Both the position numbers and the translations under genes were made by a program. A stretch of DNA of 10,160 nt, from the NCBI GenBank assembly GCA_964497515.1, contig CAZCCV010000054.1, positions 1 through 10,160 of the forward strand, written 5' to 3'. The stretch comes from CAZCCV01 sp964497515. GTDB taxonomy: Bacteria > Armatimonadota > UBA5829 > DTLH01. This document shows positions 1 through 7,349 of this stretch, one piece after another (positions within the stretch are counted from its first letter, which is position 1; each line of letters starts with the position of its first letter). The notes below the pieces were generated by a model. It did no database searches. It worked only from the letters and a program-made list of their open reading frames with translations, and was not told where the DNA came from.

Positions 1-48
1 AAGAAAAGACAAGAGGCTAGCTAACGCAGCATAGATACAAGCAACTTC

Positions 49-110
49 TTGCCAACAGATATGCAAAACCAATTTTACACACTTTAGAAGGGGTAACCAT
101 CGGTTGGCAA
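49..110. repeat. 8-bp inverted repeat beyond the terminator
   Basis: TTGCCAAC (49-56) and GTTGGCAA (103-110) are perfect inverted copies 46 bp apart. The region 1-110 shows no gene. The right arm adjoins the terminator T-tract. Function unknown; chance is possible. Confidence 0.35.
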
Positions 111-151
111 TACAAAACTGCCCCGGAAGAGGTTTCACTTTTCCGGGGCAG
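111..151 (-). terminator. Rho-independent terminator of the hydrogenase operon
   Basis: CTGCCCCGGAA (118-128) and TTCCGGGGCAG (141-151) form a perfect 11-bp GC-rich stem with a 12-nt loop. On the minus strand the stem is followed by TTTTGTA (111-117). It lies 22 bp after the hydA stop codon and closes the operon. Confidence 0.92.
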
Positions 152-173
152 TATAGACAAGGATCTGGTGTTA

Positions 174-1946
174 CTAAGACACCGTTTCCTCCACCACATC
201 GTCTACCGGTTCGATGCTCGGATACTTCTCACGCTTGGTATAGTGCGTGTGCAGAAGCTCGTGGCTTCGGTGTCCGAGCGGTTTTTCCAGGAACTCTTCG
301 TATAGCGCGATGACAGCAGGGTTCTCGTGAGACTTGCGAATGGTCATCGCCTCGTCCTCATCATAAATTCCCTTCATACGTGCAATACGAATCTCTTCGG
401 TAGTCGGAATCGGCTGACCGCCTCCTCCCAGACAACCACCAGGACAGCACATTATCTCGATGAAGTGATAATCGGCTGTTCCGTTTGCCACCATCTCCAT
501 GAGCTTCTTGGCGTTCGAAAGTCCGCTTGCTACGGCTACCTTTACATCGAGGTCACCAACCTTAACGACTGCCTCTTTGACTCCTTCAAGCCCGCGGACG
601 TCAGTCAGATTCACGTTGGCAAGAGTCTCACCGGTTACGACTTCGTAAACAGTTCGAAGTGCTGCTTCCATAACACCGCCAGTAGCTCCGAATATGACAC
701 CAGCACCTGTCGAGATACCGAGCGGGTCGTCGTACTCACTTTCCGGCAGATTCGGGAAATCGAGACCCATTTCGCGGATCATCTTCGCAGCTTCTCTGGT
801 TGTAAGAACAGCGTCGATGTCTGGTCCGGCGGTTGTAGCCGACATCTCTTCCCTTCCAGCCTCATACTTCTTCGCTGTGCAAGGCATAATCGAGACGACG
901 AACACATCCTTCGGATCGACTCTGGCCTTGTTTACATAGTACGTCTTCGCAAGTGCTCCGAACATCTGCTGCGGGCTCTTACAGGTTGAAAGGTGCGGCA
1001 GAAGATCCGGGAAGAAATGCTCGATGAACTTGATCCAGCCCGGAGAGCAGGATGTTATCATCGGTAGTGTTCCGCCGGTCGTAATCCGCTGCAACAGCTC
1101 GTGGCCTTCTTCCATAATAGTAAGGTCGGCAGTGAAGTCGGTGTCGAACACCTTGTCGAAACCCATTGCCCTGAGCGCCGTGACCATCTTACCGGTAACA
1201 CGGGTGCCCGGTGGCAAACCGAACTCTTCACCGATCGCAACTCGAACGGCTGGAGCTGTCTGCACTACAACGTGCTTCTTTGGATCGCCCAACGCCTGCC
1301 AAACAGCAGCAGTCGAGTCTCGCTCATAGAGAGCATTCACTGGGCAGACATTGATGCATTGCCCACAGCTCACACAAGCTACATCGTTTAGATCCTTATG
1401 TAGCGCGGGGACTACTGCAGTCTCAAAACCTCTTTCAGTGGCAAAGAGCGCACCAACCCCCTGAACCTCCTGGCAGACGGTTACGCAACGGCGGCACAGT
1501 ATGCACTTGCTGCTATCACGCACTATTGCAGGCGAAGAAGTGTCGACGATCATCTTTGGCATTGTGCCTTCAAATCTCGACTCTTGGATGCCAAGCGCCT
1601 TTGCGACCTCCTGGAGTTCGCAGTTCAGACTCCGTCCACACGACGTGCATTCCTGTCTGTGAGTGGAAAGCATCAGTTCCACGACCGTGCGTCTTGCTGC
1701 ACGAACCTTCGGCGTATTGGTTCTAACAACCATACCCTCTGCTGCAGGATAGGTGCACGATGCCTGCAAAGCTCTGGCACCCTCAATCTCTACCAGACAG
1801 ACCCGGCACGCGCCAATAGCGTGTACGCCCTCCAAGTAACACAGCGTCGGAATAGAAATCCCCAGTGTCTTTGCGGCTTCAAGGACTGTGGCCCCCTTTG
1901 GGACTGTGGTCTGCCTGCCATCTATCGTTAGAGTGATGTTTTCCAT
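174..1946 (-). CDS. hydA: [FeFe] hydrogenase catalytic subunit HydA (NAD-linked multimeric type)
   Basis: Catalytic subunit for reversible H2 oxidation/proton reduction, presumably a cytoplasmic partner of HydB and HydC; no signal peptide is seen. The 590 residues show, in order: an N-terminal [2Fe-2S] domain (C36, C47, C50, C64); a His-ligated [4Fe-4S] site (H96, C100, C103, C109); two ferredoxin [4Fe-4S] motifs (C148/151/154/158 and C191/194/197/201); then the H-cluster domain with L1 TSCSPGW (298-304), L2 MPCTAKKYE (354-362) and L3 EIMCCPGGCLGGGGQP (497-512). MEEGHELL (278-285) keeps the acidic proton-relay segment. L1 has Ser where the textbook motif has a second Cys. A tail of about 25 residues at the C-terminus is not recognised. 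The ATG is 3 bp after the hydB stop, with GGAGG at 1958-1962 inside the hydB end, so the two are probably translationally coupled. It is the last gene before the terminator. The family call is very secure; bifurcating activity is inferred from the class and partners. Confidence 0.97.
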   Translation of the reverse strand: MENITLTIDGRQTTVPKGATVLEAAKTLGISIPTLCYLEGVHAIGACRVCLVEIEGARALQASCTYPAAEGMVVRTNTPKVRAARRTVVELMLSTHRQECTSCGRSLNCELQEVAKALGIQESRFEGTMPKMIVDTSSPAIVRDSSKCILCRRCVTVCQEVQGVGALFATERGFETAVVPALHKDLNDVACVSCGQCINVCPVNALYERDSTAAVWQALGDPKKHVVVQTAPAVRVAIGEEFGLPPGTRVTGKMVTALRAMGFDKVFDTDFTADLTIMEEGHELLQRITTGGTLPMITSCSPGWIKFIEHFFPDLLPHLSTCKSPQQMFGALAKTYYVNKARVDPKDVFVVSIMPCTAKKYEAGREEMSATTAGPDIDAVLTTREAAKMIREMGLDFPNLPESEYDDPLGISTGAGVIFGATGGVMEAALRTVYEVVTGETLANVNLTDVRGLEGVKEAVVKVGDLDVKVAVASGLSNAKKLMEMVANGTADYHFIEIMCCPGGCLGGGGQPIPTTEEIRIARMKGIYDEDEAMTIRKSHENPAVIALYEEFLEKPLGHRSHELLHTHYTKREKYPSIEPVDDVVEETVS

Positions 1947-1949
1947 AAC

Positions 1950-4900
1950 TTACTTCGCCTCCGTCGTGCTGCACGCATCACAGCGCAGACATCTGTTGGC
2001 TTCTTTAACAGCCTCATCTCGAGTGAATCCGAGCTCCACTTCGACCATACCTATTCTCTCAGCAACCGCCAAGCACGGCATCTCGGCTCTCGGAGTCTCG
2101 ACTATGTCATCCACGTCCTCCGGCGGCACCGGAATCGATATGTCAATGATATCGGAAGGTATCTCACCGGTTCCACCAAGATAAATATCGATTCCCTGAG
2201 CAGCTTTGACGCCGGCTCCTATCGCCTCGATAACGGTGGAAGGACCACTGACTACGTCGCCACCTGAGAATATGCCATCGGCTGATGTCATTCCCGTCTG
2301 CCTATCAATCCAGATTTTGCCACGCTTCGTCTCAACGGTGTTACCACCGAGGAAATCAAGAATCGGTTCCTGGCTGATTGCCGATATCACCGAATCGACA
2401 GGGATGTCGATAAACGCATCTTCTATAGGCTTCGGACTTCTGCGACCGCTCTTGTCGAACTCTCTGAGTTCCAGCATTTGACATCTGAGCGTCTTGACCT
2501 TCCCGTTCTCACCAATTGCCTCAATCGGAGCAATCAGGAACTTGATCTTGATGCCTTCGAGTTCTGCCTCGTGAATCTCGTACGGGTCGGCCGGCATGTC
2601 TTCACGAAGTCTGCGGTAGACTATGGTCACATTCTTCGCACCTAGTCGTTTCGCAGTCCTCGCGGCGTCAATAGCAGCGTTTCCACCACCGACAACTGCC
2701 ACATTCTCACCCAGGTCATACTTCTCGCCAAGCTGGGTTCCGACAAGGAACTTTATCGAGTCGTAGACACCGTTCAGGTCTTCACCAGGGATTTCGAGAG
2801 TCCAACTGTTCCATGCTCCAGGACCGACAAACACGGCATCAGAGTTCGATTTGATCTCTGCGAACGTGATATCAGTGCCCACACGAGTGTTGGTCTTGAT
2901 CGTGACACCCAGATGTTCGATGGCTTCTATCTCTTTGCGGAGAATCGCCTTCGGCAGTCTGTATTCGGGAATACCGTACATCAGCATTCCACCAGCCTCA
3001 GGCATTGCCTCGTAAACAGTCGGGCTGTGCCCCATTCTGGCAAGATGATAAGCCGCGGTAAGACCGGCAGGGCCACCACCGATGACGGCCACCTTCTTGC
3101 CCGTTTTCTCTTCGCGAGTTCGGACATTGAGTGGGTTTCCGTCTTTCAGCTCGTGATCCGCAGTGTATCGCTTCAAGTTGCGGATAGAGAGTGATTCATC
3201 CACCTGAGCTCGGCGACACTTCTCTTCGCACGGTGCGTTGCAGACGCGTCCGCAGACTGCTGCAAATGGGTTGTGATCTCTGACAATCCTCAGAGCCTCT
3301 CCGAATCTTCGCTGCGAGATAAGCGCCAGATACTTGGGAACACTGGTTCCGGCCGGACACGTGTGTGTGCACGGCGCTTCGAACATAGCACTACATACGC
3401 ACGCCGGACACCTCTTGTCGCGGATGTGCGCTTCGTATTCATCTCTGAAGTACCGAAGAGTCGAAAGCACTGGGTTAGGTGCTGTCTGACCGAGGCCACA
3501 CAACGCTGAGTCTTTGATCCTCTCGCCGAGGTCGATCAGCAACTCAATGTCACCCTCTTTGCCTTCGCCGTGGGCTATGCGGTCGAGAATCTCGAGCATG
3601 CGCTTTGTTCCGACTCTGCACGGAGTGCACTTCCCGCAAGATTCATCCTGGATGAAATCGAGAAAGAATCTTGCAAGGTCAACCATACAGGTATTCTCAT
3701 CCATAATGATGAGACCACCCGAACCCATCATTGCACCGAGTTCGAGTAGAGAATCGTAGTCCATAGGGGTGTTGAGATGTTCAACTGGTATACAACCACC
3801 CGAAGGGCCACCTGCCTGGGCCGCCTTAAACTTCCTGCCGCCGCGGATTCCACCGCCGATGTCGTAGATGATCGACCCAAGGTCGGTTCCCATCGGAACC
3901 TCTACAAGACCGGTGTTATTGATGTTACCAGCCAGAGCAAAGATCTTTGTGCCCTTGCTCTTCTCTGTACCGATCTTGCCGTACTCCTCGGCAGTCATAT
4001 TGATGATCATCGGGATGTTGGCGTAAGTCTCTACGTTGTTCAATACAGTAGGGCTTTCCCACAGTCCAGAATGAGCGGGAAACGGAGGTCTCGGTCTTGG
4101 CTCACCTCGCTTACCTTCAATAGAGGCTATCAGCGCAGTCTCCTCGCCGCAGACAAATGCTCCGGCACCCATTCGGATGTCCAGGTTGAACTTGTGCCCT
4201 GTGCCGAGGATATTGTCTCCGAGAAGCCCGTACTGCCTTGCCTGCATCAGCGCGTGTTCCAGTCTGGCTACTGCAAGTGGATATTCTGCTCTAACGTAGA
4301 CATATCCCTGCGTCGCGCCGATAGCGTAACCGCCAATTGTCATTCCTTCGATGACAGCATGCGGGTCACCTTCTAGCAGGCTTCTATCCATAAACGCGCC
4401 TGGGTCGCCTTCGTCAGCATTGCACAGAATGAACTTCTGCTCGCCTTTGGCTTCCGCTGCGAACTTCCATTTCAGCCCCGTCGGGAAGCCTCCACCGCCT
4501 CGACCACGCAAACCACTGGCTTTCACCTCCGCAATGACCTGTTCCGGGGTCATTTCGGTGAGAACCTTGCCTAGCGCGGCATAACCATCGCGGGCGATGT
4601 ATTCGTCTATGTCGGCAGGGTCGATGACACCACAGTTGCGGAGCACCATTTTTGTCTGACGCTTGAAAAACGGCATATCATTGATGCTTGTAGCGCCTGC
4701 CCCTTCGCCAACCAGATCCTCAACTATTCTTCCTTTCAGAAGATGCTCTTCCACGATGCGAGCGGCATCCTCTGGCTTCAGTTTCTGGTAAAATGTGCCC
4801 TCCGGAGAGACCACCATAACAGGACCCAGGTCGCAAGAACCGATGCAGCCTGTCATAACCACTTTGATTTCATTCTGAAGATTGTGCTTAGCTATCTCGC

Positions 4901-4991
4901 TCTGCAGTGCATCTGCAACAGCCTGGCAGCCTGATGATACACATCCGGCTCCGGCGCAGACCAGAACATGAGATCTATAATGCTTTTCCAT
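1950..4991 (-). CDS. hydB: HydB flavoprotein subunit: NuoF-like core fused to a GltD/NfnB-like FAD/NAD(P) oxidoreductase
   Basis: This subunit exchanges electrons between pyridine nucleotide and the iron-sulfur chain. The 1013 residues contain: a thioredoxin-fold [2Fe-2S] domain (about 1-90; candidates C12, C17, C49, C53); the NuoF FMN/NADH core with GLRGRGGGGFPTGLKW (160-175), GDPGAFMDR (195-203) and GAGAFVCGEETAL (275-287); and a [4Fe-4S] site (C452, C455, C458, C498). From about 528 the usual two-cluster ferredoxin tail of HydB is replaced by a GltD-type module. This has a Cys-rich segment (C528, C531, C533, C541, C545, C580, C584, C588, C592), an FAD Rossmann motif GGGPAG (638-643), GGMLMYGIPEYRLPK (667-681), a second nucleotide motif GGGNAA (768-773) with YRR (792-794), and the FAD-closing GGDVVSGPS (910-918). 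A C-terminal CxxCxxC (1001-1007) ends the protein. The reading frame is open through the junction. AAGGAAAGG (5002-5010) precedes the ATG, and the gap to hydC is 18 bp. The second nucleotide is inferred, possibly NADP(H). Confidence 0.95.
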   Translation of the reverse strand: MEKHYRSHVLVCAGAGCVSSGCQAVADALQSEIAKHNLQNEIKVVMTGCIGSCDLGPVMVVSPEGTFYQKLKPEDAARIVEEHLLKGRIVEDLVGEGAGATSINDMPFFKRQTKMVLRNCGVIDPADIDEYIARDGYAALGKVLTEMTPEQVIAEVKASGLRGRGGGGFPTGLKWKFAAEAKGEQKFILCNADEGDPGAFMDRSLLEGDPHAVIEGMTIGGYAIGATQGYVYVRAEYPLAVARLEHALMQARQYGLLGDNILGTGHKFNLDIRMGAGAFVCGEETALIASIEGKRGEPRPRPPFPAHSGLWESPTVLNNVETYANIPMIINMTAEEYGKIGTEKSKGTKIFALAGNINNTGLVEVPMGTDLGSIIYDIGGGIRGGRKFKAAQAGGPSGGCIPVEHLNTPMDYDSLLELGAMMGSGGLIIMDENTCMVDLARFFLDFIQDESCGKCTPCRVGTKRMLEILDRIAHGEGKEGDIELLIDLGERIKDSALCGLGQTAPNPVLSTLRYFRDEYEAHIRDKRCPACVCSAMFEAPCTHTCPAGTSVPKYLALISQRRFGEALRIVRDHNPFAAVCGRVCNAPCEEKCRRAQVDESLSIRNLKRYTADHELKDGNPLNVRTREEKTGKKVAVIGGGPAGLTAAYHLARMGHSPTVYEAMPEAGGMLMYGIPEYRLPKAILRKEIEAIEHLGVTIKTNTRVGTDITFAEIKSNSDAVFVGPGAWNSWTLEIPGEDLNGVYDSIKFLVGTQLGEKYDLGENVAVVGGGNAAIDAARTAKRLGAKNVTIVYRRLREDMPADPYEIHEAELEGIKIKFLIAPIEAIGENGKVKTLRCQMLELREFDKSGRRSPKPIEDAFIDIPVDSVISAISQEPILDFLGGNTVETKRGKIWIDRQTGMTSADGIFSGGDVVSGPSTVIEAIGAGVKAAQGIDIYLGGTGEIPSDIIDISIPVPPEDVDDIVETPRAEMPCLAVAERIGMVEVELGFTRDEAVKEANRCLRCDACSTTEAK

Positions 4992-5009
4992 GAACTCTGT
5001 GCCTTTCCT

Positions 5010-5540
5010 TTATGAGCCGTTCGATCTGTATTTAGATACGATGCTGGGTATCTTATCCAGCTTAACACGTCTGTAAATGTCTTCCTCTACCATTAGAACC
5101 GGAGCAAGTCCGCAGGCTCCAACGCAGCGGTTGATCTCAAGAGAAAACTCTCTATCGTCCGTAGTTCCGCCTACAGCGACATCGAGTTCCTTTTCGAGTT
5201 TCTCAAGTATCTGTTTACCACCTCGAACATAACAGGCAGTGCCAAGACACACTCTAATGGTGTGCTGACCCCGCGGCACCGTGTTAAAGAACGAATAGAA
5301 AGTGATAACTCCGTGTACCTCGGCAAGTGAGACGCCGAGACCTTCTGCTACTTTGATTTGTACTTTTTCCGGCAGCCAACCGAACAGTTCCTGCGCCTGA
5401 TGCAGTACCTGGATGAGAACGCCCTGCTGCCCTTTGTGGGCAGCGATGATCTTATCGAGCTTCTCGTATCGTTCTTGCTCGTCGGCAGCGGCTTGCTGTG
5501 CTATAGATTCGCATTCGCATGTGTGCGTTGACAACAGCAT
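5010..5540 (-). CDS. hydC: HydC, NuoE-like [2Fe-2S] subunit of the NAD-linked hydrogenase
   Basis: Small electron-transfer subunit of the 24-kDa NuoE family, expected to dock on the NuoF-like core of HydB. It has 176 residues: a helical N-terminal region (about 25-85, with LIQVLHQAQELFGWLP and VHGVITFYSFF) and a thioredoxin-fold [2Fe-2S] domain with ligands C98, C103, C139 and C143 (CLGTAC and CVGAC). This is the normal NuoE arrangement and length. The first residues, including C8 and C10, look unlike the family. The AGGAGG at 5543-5548 stands only 2 nt from the ATG at 5540. A TTG two codons later (5532-5534) would give an 8-nt spacer, so the true start may be there. It lies 12 bp after the preceding [2Fe-2S] gene and 18 bp before hydB, so all are on one transcript. 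Confidence 0.95.
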   Translation of the reverse strand: MLLSTHTCECESIAQQAAADEQERYEKLDKIIAAHKGQQGVLIQVLHQAQELFGWLPEKVQIKVAEGLGVSLAEVHGVITFYSFFNTVPRGQHTIRVCLGTACYVRGGKQILEKLEKELDVAVGGTTDDREFSLEINRCVGACGLAPVLMVEEDIYRRVKLDKIPSIVSKYRSNGS

Positions 5541-5550
5541 ATCCTCCTGA
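5541..5550 (-). promoter_or_regulatory. Strong Shine-Dalgarno of hydC, oddly close to the ATG
   Basis: The minus strand reads TCAGGAGGAT immediately before ATG. AGGAGG (5543-5548) is only 2 nt from the ATG but 8 nt from the in-frame TTG of codon 3, which suggests that initiation may occur at TTG. Confidence 0.6.
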
Positions 5551-5552
5551 CT

Positions 5553-5921
5553 CTACTTTGACTGAGTGGCGATTATCCATTCGCCCTGCACTAGTCCGTT
5601 TACTACGTGCTGCTCGATTATCGTACGAGCCTTCTCCGGTGTTACATAACCATAAGTTACCGGAGGTTGCCCTTGTTGGATGACGTCGATGATAGGCTCG
5701 CGATCGCATAGGCCTTTGCATCCAGATTGCGTAACGGTAACATCTTTGATACCGTGCTTCTCAAGCTCATCGAGAATCGCGGCCATTACTTCTCTGGCCC
5801 CCGACGCGATTCCGCAGGTACCCATCGCCACTACGATTTTGCATCCGTGCTCACCTTCGCGCACGGTCATAGCTTGAAGCGCCTGCTCTCGAATCCGCTT
5901 GAGATCTTCAAGTGTCTTCAT
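5553..5921 (-). CDS. Stand-alone thioredoxin-fold [2Fe-2S] ferredoxin (HndB-like hydrogenase subunit)
   Basis: This 122-residue protein is a probable extra electron-transfer subunit of the hydrogenase. It has a helical lead of about 25 residues, then four Cys in the thioredoxin-like [2Fe-2S] pattern: C27, C36 (in MGTCGIASGA), C68 and C72 (in SGCKGLCDREP). This GCxGLCxREP form is typical of the small subunit that accompanies NuoE- and NuoF-like proteins, such as HndB of the tetrameric Desulfovibrio Hnd hydrogenase (established knowledge). The C-terminal part (about 86-122) with YGYVTPEKARTIIEQHV resembles the end of the [2Fe-2S] domain at the HydB N-terminus. The ATG at 5921 has AAAGGCGG upstream (5928-5935). 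It is the first gene of the catalytic half, after the largest internal gap of the operon (79 bp). Membership in the complex is inferred from gene order. Confidence 0.9.
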   Translation of the reverse strand: MKTLEDLKRIREQALQAMTVREGEHGCKIVVAMGTCGIASGAREVMAAILDELEKHGIKDVTVTQSGCKGLCDREPIIDVIQQGQPPVTYGYVTPEKARTIIEQHVVNGLVQGEWIIATQSK

Positions 5922-6000
5922 TGAGATCCGCCTTTCATTGTTGTTTAGAATTGAACGCCAAGCAGAAGGTCCGCTCGAACCGGGCCTAAGGCATGACGCT
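5922..6000 (-). other. 79-bp intercistronic gap with an imperfect hairpin
   Basis: This is the largest internal gap of the operon, dividing the regulatory half from the catalytic half. The minus strand can form an imperfect stem at 5967-5987 (AGG, one mismatch, CCG, 7-nt loop, CGG, CCT). A small palindrome GCCTAAGGC overlaps it at 5984-5992. No U-tract follows, so it is not an obvious terminator, and I see no convincing -35/-10 pair. An mRNA-processing site or a weak internal promoter cannot be excluded. Confidence 0.4.
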
Positions 6001-6549
6001 CTATGGTATGATTCCTACCGCAGCAATTCCTTCGCCAAGGTAGTCTCTTAGCCAACTGATTACCGGTGGCGTCTGTATCGGCACTTCTCCCAATTCGCGC
6101 CGAACATCCGCCGTATTCAGACAGAATGTGTTGCCATTTACTGTCTGTTCGTATCTTATGTCTATTTCTGGATTTGCGACAATCAGACTAATCATCGTTT
6201 CCGTAATATTACCGTACGGCATTCTATCTATATGTGATAGTCTGAATGTTGCACATATTTTGGTTCCGCTTCCCTGATTGGAGACGATGCTTACTGCACC
6301 TTCACACATCTCTGCTGCAGCAGAGAGCATCGGAATACCAAGACCAACATTCCGTGTTGTTCTTGTAGTGCAAAACGGGCTGCGTATCTGCTCCACCATA
6401 TCAGGTGACATACCCCTTCCGTTGTCTTTAACCGCAACAGTGAGTTGGTCGGCCACAGTATCTGCCGTAGCGACAACCTCAATCCTGGAAGCTCCAGCAA
6501 CTATGGAATTCTGAACAATATCGAGTATATGAAGCGAAATCTCTCTCAT
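6001..6549 (-). CDS. Histidine-kinase-like ATPase domain protein without a phospho-acceptor domain (second copy type)
   Basis: This is a GHKL-fold ATP-binding protein of 182 residues. Visible motifs are an N-box ILDIVQNSIVAGA (8-20, N14), G1 box DNGRGM (42-47), SPFCTTR (57-63), G2 VGLGIPML (68-75) and G3 GSGT (93-96). There is no HisKA dimerisation/phospho-acceptor helix, sensor or membrane segment, so it is not a complete sensor kinase. The last 75 residues or so (about 105-182) do not belong to the ATPase core and are not recognised; they include C143. Close relatives sit next to NAD-linked [FeFe] hydrogenase genes in several anaerobes (established context), but their substrate is not known to me. 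The start is 11 bp from the PHP gene stop with no good Shine-Dalgarno, which suggests translational coupling. It could be a protein kinase or anti-sigma-like regulator; this is inference. Confidence 0.88.
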   Translation of the reverse strand: MREISLHILDIVQNSIVAGASRIEVVATADTVADQLTVAVKDNGRGMSPDMVEQIRSPFCTTRTTRNVGLGIPMLSAAAEMCEGAVSIVSNQGSGTKICATFRLSHIDRMPYGNITETMISLIVANPEIDIRYEQTVNGNTFCLNTADVRRELGEVPIQTPPVISWLRDYLGEGIAAVGIIP

Positions 6550-6560
6550 CGCTAGTCGTC

Positions 6561-7349
6561 TTAATGCGTATCTGCTCCGGCATCTTCACCCTTGCTATGG
6601 GGAGTGATGCACTCTACAACACGTCGCTCAGACTGTTCGTTGAACGCCTGTCTGAGTTCTGCGACGTTTCTGCTCTTCAACTCAAACACGGTTCGACAAA
6701 TACCGATATCCATCAACACGTGAGCATCTGAAGAAGCAATGACAGCTTTTCCTTTGAGATCGGGATACTGGTTTCTCGCTTCCTCTTCACTTGTCCTTCT
6801 GGAAATCTCCACAGCAGGACAGTTCAGCCCCTCAGGCATAAACCCCAGCACCCCATACAGTCCATAGCCGCGCCGGTCTACGTGAGCCGGGATGGCAACT
6901 CCACTTCTTTCTTCAGTGGCACTAATGACCTCTTCAATAGATAGCTCAGTTGATGCCAGTAGCAACCGCTCGTTGTATCTTATGAAATCTGCTTCCGCAG
7001 TTACTACCATCTGGTTGCCAAGCTTGTCGCCTCTATTGGGCAAATCCGGCAGTGTAGAATACACCAGTTCTTGCATAGACTCCGCATCATCAGCGCTGTC
7101 GAATAGGCAGATAACGTGCACACCTTCTACAGACTCACACTCGATGCCAGGCAGTACTTTCACAGAACTGCCTTCCGCTGCCTTCATAACGGCACGAGCA
7201 TTCTCAGCCGAGTTGTGGTCGGTTATACCTATCAGATCCAGACCCGCTTCTGCTGCCTGCGTGACAATCAGAGGAGGTATCATCTCCACCTCAGCGCACG
7301 GCGACAATAGAGTATGGATATGAAGGTCCGCTTCGTACCTAGCGACCAT
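6561..7349 (-). CDS. PHP-domain protein, putative metal-dependent phosphoesterase
   Basis: From the ATG at 7349 the protein has 262 residues with the standard PHP metal-site motifs: DLHIHT (8-13; H10, H12), GITDHN (41-46; D44, H45), GIECE (68-72; E70), H78, PAHVDR (154-159; H156) and SSDAH (206-210; D208, H210). The full set suggests an active tri-metal phosphoesterase, as in the TrpH/RNase AM-like branch. The substrate cannot be told from sequence. The insert between about 85 and 150 is longer than in the minimal fold and follows the pattern of hydrogenase-linked PHP proteins. The frame is open upstream to a TTG at 7382, but the ATG at 7349 begins right before the conserved first strand and is preferred. 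It then overlaps the preceding DRTGG gene by 11 bp. No strong Shine-Dalgarno is visible, so re-initiation after the overlap is likely. Confidence 0.9.
   Translation of the reverse strand: MVARYEADLHIHTLLSPCAEVEMIPPLIVTQAAEAGLDLIGITDHNSAENARAVMKAAEGSSVKVLPGIECESVEGVHVICLFDSADDAESMQELVYSTLPDLPNRGDKLGNQMVVTAEADFIRYNERLLLASTELSIEEVISATEERSGVAIPAHVDRRGYGLYGVLGFMPEGLNCPAVEISRRTSEEEARNQYPDLKGKAVIASSDAHVLMDIGICRTVFELKSRNVAELRQAFNEQSERRVVECITPHSKGEDAGADTH

Noticed and set aside
17..199. Minus-strand 60-codon open frame at the operon end
   Set aside because: It overlaps the hydA end and runs through the terminator hairpin, with no ribosome site and no recognisable family.
327..989. Plus-strand open frame of 220 codons
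   Set aside because: It is wholly antisense to hydA, whose frame is unambiguous by motifs. The translation is low-complexity in character, matches no family I know, and has no ribosome site; the same holds for the other plus-strand frames.
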